Shown here piece by piece: positions 27,745 through 36,343 of a stretch of DNA of 64,000 nucleotides. Position 1 is the first letter of the stretch, and every line of letters begins with the position of its first letter. This DNA comes from Mesorhizobium sp. NZP2298. Lineage in GTDB: Bacteria; Pseudomonadota; Alphaproteobacteria; Rhizobiales; Rhizobiaceae. Under the pieces are notes generated by a model. The model did no database searches. It was not told where the DNA came from and worked only from the letters and a program-made list of their open reading frames with translations. The position numbers and the translations under genes are program-made. The stretch lies in contig NZ_CP033365.1 in assembly GCF_013170825.1 (NCBI RefSeq), positions 1,934,001-1,998,000 of the forward strand, in the 5' to 3' direction.

Positions 27745-28125
27745 TCAATTGGTCGGCTTTGGCAATGCCGAACCTTGGGCCGAACCTTGGGCCGATCCCT
27801 GGGCTGAGCCCTGGAGCGGTCCCTGTGCTGCCGACGGAGCGCGACTGACCGCCTGCCGCAGGTTTTCCGCCTCGACGCCGCGCTGGCGCGCCAGCTTGCG
27901 GTAGCGGCCCTGCTTGACCCAGGTTGCCAGGCTGCCGACGATCATGCCGATGGCGAGCGCCAGGAACAGGAAAATGAACAGCGGCAAGGTGAGCGTCAGC
28001 TTCGGATTGCCGGGATTGAAAGGGTCCAGCGTGAAGGCAACGAGTTCGCGGTTGGCGACGGCAAGCGCGATCAGGATGATCGCCAGGGGCACGAAGACCA
28101 CGATGAGCATGAAGCGATTGAGCAT
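27745..28125 (-). CDS. LapA-domain membrane protein with C-terminal GSAQ repeats
   Basis: 126-residue inner-membrane protein with two hydrophobic helices (VVFVPLAIILIALAVANREL and FIFLFLALAIGMIVGSLATW), then a coiled, basic segment (KLARQRGVEAENLRQAV). The family (LapA/YciS) assists assembly of lipopolysaccharide in enterics. The C-terminus is a short tandem run, LQGSAQGSAQGSAQGSAL, coded by near-identical 12-bp units and thus prone to slippage. ATG 28125 is chosen because it begins just before the first helix; GGAAGAAATC precedes it. Gene order sppA-ihfB-lapA is conserved. Confidence 0.87.
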   Translation of the reverse strand: MLNRFMLIVVFVPLAIILIALAVANRELVAFTLDPFNPGNPKLTLTLPLFIFLFLALAIGMIVGSLATWVKQGRYRKLARQRGVEAENLRQAVSRAPSAAQGPLQGSAQGSAQGSAQGSALPKPTN

Positions 28126-28178
28126 GATTTCTTCCGTGCAAGTTGGCCGGATAAGGCCGTCTGGCGCTGACGCCGCGC

Positions 28179-28463
28179 CTACTTGCCGCCGTTCAGCCTT
28201 TCGCGCAGTTCCTTGCCGGTCTTGAAGAACGGCACCCATTTCTCCTCGACCTCGACGGATTCGCCGGTGCGCGGGTTGCGGCCGGTGCGGGCGGGGCGGT
28301 TTTTCACCGAAAAGGCACCGAAGCCGCGCAGCTCGACCCGGTTGCCTTCGGCAAGGGCGTCGGTGATCTCATCGAAGATCGCGCCGACGATGTTTTCGAC
28401 GTCGCGCAGGAAAAGATGCGGATTGCGCGTGGCAATAATCTGCACAAGTTCGGACTTGATCAT
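28179..28463 (-). CDS. ihfB: Integration host factor beta subunit
   Basis: 94-residue DNA-bending protein of the HU/IHF family that pairs with IhfA. Key features: [17 protein letters not shown] start, the [19 protein letters not shown] beta-arm segment with the intercalating proline, and the [13 protein letters not shown]-terminal helix. It lies between sppA and lapA, as in many proteobacteria. Confidence 0.96.
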   Translation of the reverse strand: MIKSELVQIIATRNPHLFLRDVENIVGAIFDEITDALAEGNRVELRGFGAFSVKNRPARTGRNPRTGESVEVEEKWVPFFKTGKELRERLNGGK

Positions 28464-28543
28464 CAGACGGGTCCCCGTGAAAGCAGTTCGGTCAAAATTA
28501 TGAGGATGATTTTATTGGCTTTTTTAGCTGTCCCAAACGGCGC

Positions 28544-29500
28544 TCAAGGGTGCCAGACGGAAACGAGGCCGTCAAGAAACAAGCGGTCGGCACCAAGTTC
28601 GTGGATGACATCACCGCTGTAATCCGGCAGGCCGAGGGCGCTGCCGATCGTTTTCACCATGGCTTTTGACCACAGGAAACTGCCGCGCCGTTCCGTGTCC
28701 TTCCACTCGACCACCTTAAGCTTGGCGTCGACACCCTTGGTCGCCAGCCAGTTGATCGCCTCGGTCTCCCCACCGACGGCGTCGATCAATCCGTTGGAAA
28801 CACCCTGGCGGCCGGTGAAGATCGATCCGTCGGCGAGCGCCAGCGCCTGTTCGTGCGTCATCTTGCGGCGCTCGGCGACGATGCCGACAAACCAGTCGTA
28901 GCTGTCGAGGATAAGCTTGCGGACCATGGCGCGCTCGTCGTCATTGGTCGGCTTGAAGGGAGAGGGGGAAGCCTTGAGCGGCGAGGATTTCACTTCCTCC
29001 AGCTTGACGCCGAGCTTGTCCATCAGGCCGCTGACGTCAGGGTACTGGATCAGCACGCCGATCGAGCCGACGATCGAGGTCTTGCGGGCTACGATGTGGT
29101 CGGCCGCACTGGCAATCATATAGCCCGCCGATGCGGCGAGCGTGCCGACTTCCGCCACCACCGGCTTGTCGGCGGCCAGCTTGCGCACTTCCTCGTAGAT
29201 CGATTCACCACCGACGGTGGTGCCGCCGGGTGAATCAATCGCAAGGATCACGCCTTTCACTTTCGACGACTCGCGGATGTTCTCCAGCCGCTTGATCAGT
29301 TCCTCGTCCTCGGTGATGGTGCCTTCGATCCTGACCTTGGCGATATGGTCGACGGCCGAGCCGCCGAGATCGTCGCCGTAGAGCCAGGCCGACAGCGCAA
29401 TCACCCCAAGTGCCACGATGCCGATGGCCACAACACGCCAGAATGTCAGCTTGCGCCGCAAGCGGCGGCGGTCGATCAGGTCGTCGGCTCTCAATGCCAT
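28544..29500 (-). CDS. sppA: Signal peptide peptidase SppA (67K-type, short form)
   Basis: 318-residue inner-membrane serine protease that degrades cleaved signal peptides. One N-terminal membrane helix (~20-40) precedes a single protease domain, the short form found outside enterics. The catalytic dyad is visible: S124 in LAASAGYMIA and K176 in SSPLKASPSPF. ATG 29500 has GAGG six bases upstream; a GTG four codons earlier is less likely. First gene of the sppA-ihfB-lapA unit. Confidence 0.94.
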   Translation of the reverse strand: MALRADDLIDRRRLRRKLTFWRVVAIGIVALGVIALSAWLYGDDLGGSAVDHIAKVRIEGTITEDEELIKRLENIRESSKVKGVILAIDSPGGTTVGGESIYEEVRKLAADKPVVAEVGTLAASAGYMIASAADHIVARKTSIVGSIGVLIQYPDVSGLMDKLGVKLEEVKSSPLKASPSPFKPTNDDERAMVRKLILDSYDWFVGIVAERRKMTHEQALALADGSIFTGRQGVSNGLIDAVGGETEAINWLATKGVDAKLKVVEWKDTERRGSFLWSKAMVKTIGSALGLPDYSGDVIHELGADRLFLDGLVSVWHP

Positions 29501-29835
29501 GGTCAGCCTCACAGTCGGCGGGAAGAGACGCTTTTAGACCATGATGTCCTTATCGGGAAGCAGTTCCGTCTTCGGCAATCCCGACGCTGTCTGTTTTGTG
29601 ACTGGCCTGCGCAGGGGACGCAAGGTAAGGGGAGAGACGGCAGTGATGAAAAAACGGCGCAAGGACGTGCATTTCTGCTATGACGTATCGGTTGTTGTGC
29701 TGACCTCGTTTTCGTTTGTACAACCACAGTTGTCACATTTTTGCGGTTTTCGTGGGCTTGTGCTTGCTTGAAGGCGCCGGCCCCCCACCTATAGGCGGTG
29801 CTCCCTGGCGGGCAGGGGTCTAGAAGAAAGCAGTC
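29501..29835. other. Divergent intergenic region sppA / lptC (335 bp)
   Basis: Contains the promoters for both neighbours. A clear sigma-70-like promoter for lptC is listed separately. The central part (29690-29760) is T-rich with GTACAACCACAGTTGT, a partly palindromic stretch at about 29718-29733. A 76-codon open frame at 29541-29771 has no protein-like character and is not called. Confidence 0.55.
29767..29795 (+). promoter_or_regulatory. Sigma-70-type promoter of lptCAB
   Basis: CTTGAA at 29767-29772 and CTATAG at 29789-29794, spacer 16 bp, about 40 bp before the lptC ATG. It closely matches the rhizobial housekeeping form CTTGAC-N17-CTATAT. Confidence 0.55.
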
Positions 29836-30549
29836 ATGTTAGCGCGATCGAATGAATCGACCAGCCCCGAGATGGAGTTGGCTCCCCCGGCGGATGGCTG
29901 GACGCGGGGCGAGGCGTTCGACCGCGCCCAGCGTCATTCGCGCCGCGTGCGCGTGCTCAAATTCGCCGTGCCCCTGGCCGCGGCGCTGATCGCCGTCGCC
30001 TTCCCGGTCTATTCCTATCTGGCCGCACCCGTCTCCGTCGCGGTGCAGGCGGACGGCACCGCTTTTTCCAACGGCAAGCTGGTGATGGCCAATCCCAAGC
30101 TCAACGGGTTCACCAAGCAGAAGCAGCCCTATTCCATGACGGCCCTGCGGGCAATACAGGACGTCAGCACACAAGGCATCATCGAGCTCGAAGGCATAGA
30201 CGCCAAAGTACCGGTCGGGCCCGACAATGTGGCGGCGGTCAAAGCGTCGCGCGGTACCTACGATCGCGACGGCAACACGATGAAGTTGAACAGCGACGTC
30301 GTGATCACCACGACCGACGGCATGCAAGCCAAGTTCAAATCGGTCTTCCTCGACATGGGCAAAGGCACTATGAAGACGGATGATCCCGTCGATGTCAGCC
30401 GTGGCGGGTCACAGATCACAGCGAATTCCCTGACGGTCCAGGACAATGGCAAGGTCCTGGTGTTCGAGAACAGGGTGCGCGTCAACATCGATCCCGCCGC
30501 TCTGAAGGCGGCTGAGGCAAAGGGCGAAGAAGCGAATGTGGCTCAATAG
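29836..30549 (+). CDS. lptC: LPS export ABC transporter periplasmic protein LptC
   Basis: 237-residue bitopic protein: cytoplasmic N-terminus, one membrane helix near residues 44-66 (LKFAVPLAAALIAVAFPVYS) and a periplasmic beta-jellyroll (DUF1239/LptC domain) that hands LPS from LptB2FG to LptA. The N-terminal cytoplasmic part is longer than in E. coli, as usual in alphaproteobacteria. Its last 14 bases overlap lptA, indicating coupled translation within lptC-lptA-lptB. Confidence 0.9.
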   Translation: MLARSNESTSPEMELAPPADGWTRGEAFDRAQRHSRRVRVLKFAVPLAAALIAVAFPVYSYLAAPVSVAVQADGTAFSNGKLVMANPKLNGFTKQKQPYSMTALRAIQDVSTQGIIELEGIDAKVPVGPDNVAAVKASRGTYDRDGNTMKLNSDVVITTTDGMQAKFKSVFLDMGKGTMKTDDPVDVSRGGSQITANSLTVQDNGKVLVFENRVRVNIDPAALKAAEAKGEEANVAQ

Positions 30550-31126
30550 TTCGACACGGCTTGCGGCCGCAACTTCGGCGCTGCTCCTGCTGGGCCTCGT
30601 GCCGTCGCTGGCACAGTCCGGTGCCACCAGTCAGGTGTCAGGCCTGAAACTGGCGGGCGACAAGCCGATCCAGATCGAAAGCGACAAGCTGGAAGTCCGG
30701 CAGGCCGAAAATGTCGCCATTTTCACGGGCAATGTCACCGTCGTCCAAGGGCCGACACTGATGAAGGCCGGCAAGATGATGGTCTATTACATCAAGGATC
30801 CCAATGCCGCTGCCAAGGGCACGGAAGCCGCCGGCGCGGCGATGACCGGCTCGGCCAACATCGATCATCTGGAGATCTCAGACAAGGTCTACATCAAGTC
30901 GGATCAGCAGGTCGCGACCGGCGATCAGGGCAGCTTCGACATGAAGAGCCAGGTGCTGGTGCTTTCGGGCAAAAAGGTCGTTCTGTCTCAGAACGACAAC
31001 GTCCTGGTCGGCTGCAAGCTCACCGTGCAGATGAAAAGCGGGCTGGCCCAGGTTGATCCATGCGCTGGGCAACGTGTCCAGATGTCGATCACCCCGCCGC
31101 CGAAATCCGGAGCGACGAACCCCTGA
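30536..31126 (+). CDS. lptA: LPS transport periplasmic protein LptA
   Basis: 196-residue secreted OstA/LptA-domain protein forming the periplasmic LPS bridge. A Sec signal peptide (hydrophobic core [16 protein letters not shown]) precedes the OstA domain starting near [21 protein letters not shown] Cys pair near the C-terminus (GCKL and DPCAGQ) could form a disulfide. The ATG lies within the end of lptC, and its TGA overlaps the lptB start (TGATG). Confidence 0.93.
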   Translation: MWLNSSTRLAAATSALLLLGLVPSLAQSGATSQVSGLKLAGDKPIQIESDKLEVRQAENVAIFTGNVTVVQGPTLMKAGKMMVYYIKDPNAAAKGTEAAGAAMTGSANIDHLEISDKVYIKSDQQVATGDQGSFDMKSQVLVLSGKKVVLSQNDNVLVGCKLTVQMKSGLAQVDPCAGQRVQMSITPPPKSGATNP

Positions 31127-31944
31127 TGGCCAGCCTGTCATCGCTGACGGCGCGTCTTCCGGGGCGAACCGCAGGCAAGGTTTCGGCTCCGGCCACGATC
31201 ACCGTCGACAAGACGAAGTTCAAGGGAACCTTGATCGCCAAGGGCCTGACCAAGAGCTACAAGGGCCGCAAGGTGGTCAGTGGCGTCACACTTGGCGTGC
31301 GTGCCGGCGAAGCCGTCGGGCTGCTCGGCCCCAACGGTGCCGGCAAGACGACCTGTTTCTACATGGTCACCGGCCTTGTGCCAGTGGATGAAGGCACGAT
31401 CGAGATCGACGGCTTCGACGTGACCTCGATGCCGATGTACCGCCGCGCGCGTCTCGGTATCGGCTATCTGCCGCAGGAGGCGTCGATCTTCCGCGGCCTC
31501 AACGTCGAGCAGAATATCCGTGCCGTGCTCGAAGTGGTCGAAAAGGACCGCAAGGTGCGCGAGCGCAATCTCGACGAACTGCTCGAGGAGTTCCACATCA
31601 GCCATCTGCGCAAGGCGCCATCCATGTCGCTTTCCGGCGGCGAGAGGCGGCGCCTGGAGATCGCGCGTGCGCTGGCGACGCGCCCGGCCTACATGCTGCT
31701 CGACGAGCCCTTTGCCGGCATCGATCCGATCGCCGTCGCCGATATCCAGCAACTGGTTCGCCACCTGACGGCGCGCGGCATCGGTGTCCTCATCACCGAC
31801 CATAATGTACGCGAGACGCTTGGCCTGATCGACCGCGCCTACATCATCCATGCGGGCCAGGTGCTGACCCATGGCCGCGCCGACGAAGTGGTGGCGAACC
31901 CGGATGTGCGGCGGCTCTATCTCGGCGAGGGTTTTACGCTCTGA
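31126..31944 (+). CDS. lptB: LPS export ABC transporter ATP-binding protein LptB
   Basis: 272-residue cytoplasmic ATPase driving LPS export with LptF/LptG. Walker [10 protein letters not shown] (about 68-76), signature LSGGERRR and Walker [12 protein letters not shown] are intact, with H-loop in LITDHNVRE. Compared with the 241-residue E. coli protein there is an N-terminal extension of about 30 residues ([20 protein letters not shown]), typical for rhizobia. The ATG at 31126 overlaps the lptA stop. Confidence 0.95.
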   Translation: MASLSSLTARLPGRTAGKVSAPATITVDKTKFKGTLIAKGLTKSYKGRKVVSGVTLGVRAGEAVGLLGPNGAGKTTCFYMVTGLVPVDEGTIEIDGFDVTSMPMYRRARLGIGYLPQEASIFRGLNVEQNIRAVLEVVEKDRKVRERNLDELLEEFHISHLRKAPSMSLSGGERRRLEIARALATRPAYMLLDEPFAGIDPIAVADIQQLVRHLTARGIGVLITDHNVRETLGLIDRAYIIHAGQVLTHGRADEVVANPDVRRLYLGEGFTL

Positions 31945-31954
31945 CTTTTCCACA

Positions 31955-31999
31955 CAATTCCGGACGGGAAGCCCTGACGCTGTCTTCCGTCCGGAATTG
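31955..31999 (+). repeat. Stop-adjacent hairpin repeat (CAATTCC family) after lptB
   Basis: CAATTCCGGACGG at 31955-31967 is mirrored by CCGTCCGGAATTG ending at 31999 (13-bp exact inner-to-outer arms, then AAG/CTT). It starts 10 bp after the lptB stop. Likely the 3' end structure of lptCAB; no T-tract follows. Confidence 0.65.
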
Positions 32000-32204
32000 C
32001 CTTGGGCGTGAAATTTGTTTCCTGACACGATTTTTTGCGCGCGACGGCCTGATTTTCGGCGATTTTGCTCCGGCATAACGCTCCGGTAAGCGGCTTTTGC
32101 TAGGCTTTGCCTTGACAAGCAAAAGCCGGGCCAGTTTCTATGGACGGCCGTGAAATTCATTTCCGGAAGTCCGGACGCGTAGAGGAGGCGTTTGAAACCA
32201 AACC

Positions 32205-33731
32205 ATGGCGTTGGCGGCGAAACTACAGCTCCGACAGTCGCAGTCGCTGGTGATGACGCCGCAGCTGATGCAGTCGATTCGCCTGCTGCAGTTCACCCAT
32301 GTCGAGCTCGAGCACTTCATCGACGAGGAAATCGAGCGCAACCCGCTTCTGGAGCGCGCCGAGCCGCAGGACGACGCCGCGAGCGACCAGGCGCAGAAGA
32401 TCGACGCGGAGCCGCAAGCGGCCGCCGATGATGACTGGTTCGAGAAGGAGGCCGGATGGAGCGCCGAGGCGATTTCGGAAAAACTCGACACGTCGCTGGA
32501 AAACCTGTTTCCCGACGATCCCGGCACCAGTGAGCGGCTCGGGCCTGACCTGACCGCGCAATGGAAGTCGGCTTCGGGCAGTAGCGGCGGTTCGTCGTCC
32601 GAGGGGCTCGACGCCGGGGACATGGCGGCGAGCGCCATCACCTTGCGTGACCATGTTGGCGAGCAGGTGGCACTCGCCTTTGCCGATCCCGCGGCCCGGC
32701 TGATCGCGGGCGAACTCGCCGATGGCCTGGACGAGACCGGCTATGTCAGGGTCGATCTCGCGGAGATCGCCACGCGTCTGGGCACTGACGCTGCGAGCGT
32801 GGCCAAGGTGCTGGCGGTGTGCCAGTCTTTCGAACCAGCCGGCCTGTTCGCCCGTGACCTTGCCGAATGCCTCTCGCTGCAGCTTGCGGTGCGCGACCGC
32901 CTCGACCCGGCGATGAAGGCCCTGGTCGCCAATCTGGAGCTCCTGGCGCGGCGCGATTTCCAGACACTGAAGCGGATCTGCGGGGTCGACGAGGAGGATT
33001 TGCTCGACATGCTGGCCGAGATCCGGGCCCTCGATCCGCGCCCGGGCATGGCGTTTTCGGGCGGTGCGAGCGATGCCATCGTCGCCGATGTCGAGGTGCG
33101 CGCGGCCAATGACGGCAGCTGGACCGTCGAACTCAACGCCGAAACGCTGCCGCGCGTGCTGGTCGACCATATCTATTTCGCCCAGGTGTCGCCGCATGCG
33201 AAGAACCAGGCGGAAAAGGATTTCCTGGCGGAGTGCCTGCAAAACGCCAACTGGCTGACGCGCAGCCTGGACCAACGGGCAAAGACGATCCTCAAAGTGG
33301 CGTCGGAAATCGTGCGCCAGCAGGATGCCTTCCTGGTTCACGGCGTGCGCCAGCTGAAGCCGCTCAATTTGCGCACGGTGGCCGACGCCATCGGCATGCA
33401 CGAATCGACCGTCAGCCGCGTCACCGCTAACAAATACATGCTGACCCCGCGCGGCGTTTTCGAGCTGCGCTATTTCTTCACCGCCTCGATCGCCGCGTCG
33501 GGCGGCGGCGACGCGCATTCCTCGGAAGCGGTGCGGGACCGCATCAAGCAACTGATCGACGAGGAGAAACCCGTCGACGTTCTGTCCGACGATGCGATCG
33601 TCGATATGCTCAGGGAAAGCGGCGTCGATATCGCCCGGCGTACGGTCGCAAAGTACCGGGAAGGCATGAATATTCCGTCTTCCGTGCAGCGCCGGCGCGA
33701 AAAGCGGGCGCTCGCCAGTGCCGGCCGCTAA
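32205..33731 (+). CDS. rpoN: RNA polymerase sigma-54 factor
   Basis: 508-residue alternative sigma factor for nitrogen regulation and, in rhizobia, symbiotic nif/fix gene transcription. Region I is Gln-rich and leucine-patterned (KLQLRQSQSLVMTPQLMQSI), followed by an acidic region II, the core-binding domain, the HTH (SEAVRDRIKQLIDEEKPVD area) and the RpoN box RRTVAKYREGM near the C-terminus. The 260-bp upstream spacer has the lptB hairpin, so rpoN probably has its own promoter. Downstream order hpf-ptsN is the classical one. Confidence 0.97.
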   Translation: MALAAKLQLRQSQSLVMTPQLMQSIRLLQFTHVELEHFIDEEIERNPLLERAEPQDDAASDQAQKIDAEPQAAADDDWFEKEAGWSAEAISEKLDTSLENLFPDDPGTSERLGPDLTAQWKSASGSSGGSSSEGLDAGDMAASAITLRDHVGEQVALAFADPAARLIAGELADGLDETGYVRVDLAEIATRLGTDAASVAKVLAVCQSFEPAGLFARDLAECLSLQLAVRDRLDPAMKALVANLELLARRDFQTLKRICGVDEEDLLDMLAEIRALDPRPGMAFSGGASDAIVADVEVRAANDGSWTVELNAETLPRVLVDHIYFAQVSPHAKNQAEKDFLAECLQNANWLTRSLDQRAKTILKVASEIVRQQDAFLVHGVRQLKPLNLRTVADAIGMHESTVSRVTANKYMLTPRGVFELRYFFTASIAASGGGDAHSSEAVRDRIKQLIDEEKPVDVLSDDAIVDMLRESGVDIARRTVAKYREGMNIPSSVQRRREKRALASAGR

Positions 33732-34098
33732 GGCAATTCCTGGAAAAGTGTGAAGCGGTTTTCCCACAGGAATTGCGTCGGTACAAAGAGGTGAAGCGGT
33801 TCGGTGTTTCCGTGAAGCGATGGGCTGCTCCAAGCACTCCTGATTTTCCACAGCTTTCGAGCTTCATTGACAAGCCCTGGGGAAGTGGCTAGAAGCCCGC
33901 CCGCATGAGACGGGCCCGATGCCCGCTAGCGGATGGTCCGTCACGACAATGGCCTCGGGACGGTCAAAAGGCGGCTTGTGATCAACCGGAAAGTTCGGAT
34001 TTAAATCGGCGCCAGTGACGCCGCAAAGCTTGTGCGCACGGACCACAAGTATAAACTCAGGCCAGTTTGAAGCCTGAGCAAGGAAGGTCAGTTTTCAG
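33732..34098. other. Intergenic region rpoN / hpf (367 bp)
   Basis: Besides the hairpin at its left end, it contains CTTGTG at about 34030 mirrored by CACAAG before TATAAACT near 34050, which may be the hpf promoter and an overlapping dyad. No gene seen. Confidence 0.5.
33733..33776 (+). repeat. Stop-adjacent hairpin repeat (CAATTCC family) after rpoN
   Basis: GCAATTCCTG at 33733-33742 pairs perfectly with CAGGAATTGC at 33767-33776, with GAAAA/TTTTC also pairing inside. It begins two bases after the rpoN TAA. Same family as 14820-14874 and 31955-31999. Confidence 0.75.
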
Positions 34099-34683
34099 AT
34101 GAATCTGCGCATATCGGGAAAACACATGGATATCGGCGATGCGTTCCGCACGCGCATCAACGATCGTGTCGGCGAGGCGATCGGCAAATATTTCGATCGC
34201 GGCTTCGCGGGACACGTCACCGTCATCAAATCGGGCTCGCGCTATTCGGCGGATTGCATGATCCGGCTGGATTCCGGCGCCTCGCTGCAGGCCACCGGCG
34301 ACGCCCAGGATCCGACGCTCGCCTTCGAGGCCGCGGCCGACCGGCTGGAGACCCGGCTTCGGCGCTACAAGCGCCGTCTCAAATCGCACAATTCAGGCAA
34401 TGGCAATGGCGAGTTGACCGACATCGCCTATACGGTGATGGCGCCGCTTGCCGATGACGATGAGGAAATTCCGGAGGATTTCGCGCCGGCCATCGTCGCC
34501 GAATCGACCATGACGCTGAAGACCATGTCGGTGGCCTCGGCGGTCATCGAGCTCGATACCAAGGACAGTCCGGTGTTCGTTTTCCGCAACGCCGGAACCG
34601 ACCATCTCAATATCGTCTATCGCCGGCCCGACGGAAACATTGGCTGGATCGACCCGTCCACGACCAAGGTCGCGCAGGGATAA
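34099..34683 (+). CDS. hpf: Long-form ribosome hibernation promoting factor (HPF/RaiA)
   Basis: 194-residue protein that dimerises and inactivates ribosomes in stationary phase or starvation. N-terminal S30AE domain (MNLRISGKHMDIGDAFRTRI to ~residue 100, with the basic RRYKRRLKSH helix) and C-terminal S30AE_C domain (DSPVFVFRNAGTDHLNIVYR) joined by an acidic linker. This long form is characteristic outside gammaproteobacteria. It lies between rpoN and ptsN. Confidence 0.95.
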   Translation: MNLRISGKHMDIGDAFRTRINDRVGEAIGKYFDRGFAGHVTVIKSGSRYSADCMIRLDSGASLQATGDAQDPTLAFEAAADRLETRLRRYKRRLKSHNSGNGNGELTDIAYTVMAPLADDDEEIPEDFAPAIVAESTMTLKTMSVASAVIELDTKDSPVFVFRNAGTDHLNIVYRRPDGNIGWIDPSTTKVAQG

Positions 34684-34739
34684 AAGCCAGCCGCACGAGG
34701 GGTGGGGACTGGCGACAGGCGAACAAGGGATTTTCAAGC

Positions 34740-35204
34740 ATGGATCTGAGCGATCTTATCAGCGTTCCGGCGATTTTGCCGGCGTTGAAGGCGAACTCCA
34801 AGAAGCAGCTTCTGCAATTGCTGTCCGAACGGGCGGCGGCGATTTCGGGCATTCCGGAGAGGGAAGTGTTCGACACCATCCTGCAGCGCGAGCGGTTGGG
34901 TTCGACCGGCGTCGGCAACGGCATCGCCATTCCGCATGGTAAGCTCGCCGGCGTGAAGCGGATCGCCGGTGTCTTCGCCCGGTTGGAAACGCCGGTCGAT
35001 TTCGAGGCGCTGGATGACCAGCCTGTCGATCTGGTGTTTCTGCTCCTGGCGCCGGAAGGGGCGGGCGCCGATCATCTCAAGGCCCTGTCGCGCATCGCCC
35101 GCGTGCTGCGCGACGCCGACACGGTTGCCAAGATCAGAGGGACGCGCGATGCCACGGCGATCCACGCGCTTTTGTCGGACACCCAGGCCTCGCACGCGGC
35201 CTGA
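34740..35204 (+). CDS. ptsN: Nitrogen-PTS EIIA protein (PtsN)
   Basis: 154-residue EIIA of the regulatory nitrogen phosphotransferase system. The phosphorylated histidine is H66 in GNGIAIPHGKLAG. Unlike sugar EIIA it has no transport partner; it regulates potassium homeostasis, sensor kinases and metabolism after phosphorylation by EINtr/NPr. Lies 56 bp after hpf and is followed by a strong terminator. Confidence 0.96.
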   Translation: MDLSDLISVPAILPALKANSKKQLLQLLSERAAAISGIPEREVFDTILQRERLGSTGVGNGIAIPHGKLAGVKRIAGVFARLETPVDFEALDDQPVDLVFLLLAPEGAGADHLKALSRIARVLRDADTVAKIRGTRDATAIHALLSDTQASHAA

Positions 35205-35227
35205 AGCCATTTTTGAATGGAATCTCC

Positions 35228-35257
35228 AAGGGCCGCCGTGAGCGGCCCTTTTCTTTT
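35228..35257 (+). terminator. Intrinsic terminator after ptsN
   Basis: AAGGGCCGC at 35228-35236 pairs with GCGGCCCTT at 35242-35250 around CGTGA, followed by TTCTTTT. Textbook Rho-independent terminator 23 bp after the stop. Confidence 0.9.
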
Positions 35258-35284
35258 CAGCAAATCGCCTTGGTGAATGGCGCT

Positions 35285-35539
35285 TTAGTGAATGGCGACG
35301 GTGGTCAGGTCGTTTTCCATGGCGCCGGCCAGTGCGCGGTCACGCGCATCGGAAAGCAGGATCGGCTGGCCGTTGGCGGCAAACAGCGCCCACAGTTCCA
35401 GGCCGGGCGCGATCTCGCCGAGATTCGGGAAGCGGCCGAGCAATTCGTCGCTCGAGACCTTGCGCAGATAAGCGACCGAGCCCTCGCCGAGATGGGCGAA
35501 TTCGCCATTGGTCATGGTGATAGTTTCAGTTCTGGTCAT
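35285..35539 (-). CDS. DUF1150 family protein
   Basis: 84-residue soluble protein (MTRTETITMTNGEFAHLGEG start). DUF1150 members sit beside hsp20 in many Hyphomicrobiales and have no known function. The ATG at 35539 is supported by GGAGG six bases upstream; an in-frame start at 35593 is less likely. Lies 63 bp after hsp20 on the same strand, probably co-transcribed from the heat-shock-type promoter. Confidence 0.87.
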   Translation of the reverse strand: MTRTETITMTNGEFAHLGEGSVAYLRKVSSDELLGRFPNLGEIAPGLELWALFAANGQPILLSDARDRALAGAMENDLTTVAIH

Positions 35540-35602
35540 TTCAAGCCTCCTTGGCGCGAGACGCCGCTCAAGGCCATCCCGCATGAGAGCCATCGGTGAA
35601 GA

Positions 35603-36028
35603 TCAGTCTTTCACCGATATGTTTATTTTCCGTACCAGCCGTTCGGACTCCGGCCGATCGAGGTCGATCGACAAAAGGCCGTTCTTCAGCTCCGCCGCGA
35701 TCACCCGCATGCCGTCGGCCAGCACGAAACAACGCTGGAACTGGCGCGCGGCGATGCCGCGATGAAGGAATTCGCGCTCGGTGTCGTCGGTCTGACGGCC
35801 GCGCACGACCAGCTGGTTTTCCTCCGTTGTGACATCGAGATCGCTTTCGGCGAAACCGGCGACGGCCAATGTGATGCGCAACCTCTCGGTCTTGCCGTCG
35901 GCGCCGCTGAGGCGTTCGATGTTGTAGGGAGGGTAGCTGTCACCGGATTTCGCCAAGCGTTCCAGAGTCTTTTCCATGGCGTCGAAGCCAAGGAGAAGCG
36001 GGCTGGAGAAAGGCGTCATTCGGCTCAT
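35603..36028 (-). CDS. Small heat shock protein, Hsp20/alpha-crystallin family
   Basis: 141-residue ATP-independent chaperone (IbpA-like). Starts MSRMTPFSSPLLLGFDAMEK, typical of rhizobial class A sHsps; the alpha-crystallin domain (about 35-130) includes YPPYNIERL and the conserved C-terminal beta strands ending KINISVKD. GAGAGGA lies nine bases before the ATG at 36028. A strong RpoH-type promoter is placed about 70 bp upstream. No ROSE-type thermometer could be confirmed in the short leader. Confidence 0.93.
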   Translation of the reverse strand: MSRMTPFSSPLLLGFDAMEKTLERLAKSGDSYPPYNIERLSGADGKTERLRITLAVAGFAESDLDVTTEENQLVVRGRQTDDTEREFLHRGIAARQFQRCFVLADGMRVIAAELKNGLLSIDLDRPESERLVRKINISVKD

Positions 36029-36343
36029 GTTACACTGTCCTCTCAAGAGCGACATAAAGTGGAAAAACCCGGATGGCATTTTTCCCGATGGTCTTGATAT
36101 GGTCCGCCCCGGGGCCAAGTTCAAGCCATCAAAAAGCCCGCCCAAAAAGACCACGTCGTGGACTCACAAGAATGATCGACATGGCGCTTGAAACGGCAAG
36201 CAGATGCAACGAGAAGCGCGACGGTCGGGATTATCTCCCCCGGTCGAGCGGTTCGACGTGGCAGCTCGCGGTCGCTGCGGCGCCCTTCGGATGTTTCGAC
36301 CGGATTCATTCAAGTGCATGGCCTAGCCAAACAAGGAATTGAA
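36029..36343. other. Intergenic region hsp20 / nucleoside hydrolase (315 bp)
   Basis: Left third carries the hsp20 leader and RpoH-type promoter (minus strand). The right part must hold the promoter for the nucleoside hydrolase; an open frame runs through it but lacks protein-like character. AAGGAATTGAA lies directly before the ATG at 36344. Confidence 0.55.
36097..36125 (-). promoter_or_regulatory. Sigma-32 (RpoH)-type promoter for hsp20
   Basis: Minus strand reads CTTGAA (36125-36120), 17-bp GC-rich spacer, CCATAT (36102-36097). This matches the alphaproteobacterial RpoH consensus of CTTGAA and a CCATNT-like -10. It predicts a leader of about 60 nt. Confidence 0.7.

Noticed and set aside
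29541-29771. 76-codon frame between sppA and lptC
   Set aside because: No ribosome site, overlaps the promoter of lptC, composition not protein-like.
32223-33851. 542-codon minus-strand frame across rpoN
   Set aside because: Shadow of rpoN; no recognisable domain and biased composition.
36029-36096. ROSE-type RNA thermometer in the hsp20 leader
   Set aside because: Leader is only about 60 nt and no clear anti-Shine-Dalgarno UUGCU-type stem was found.
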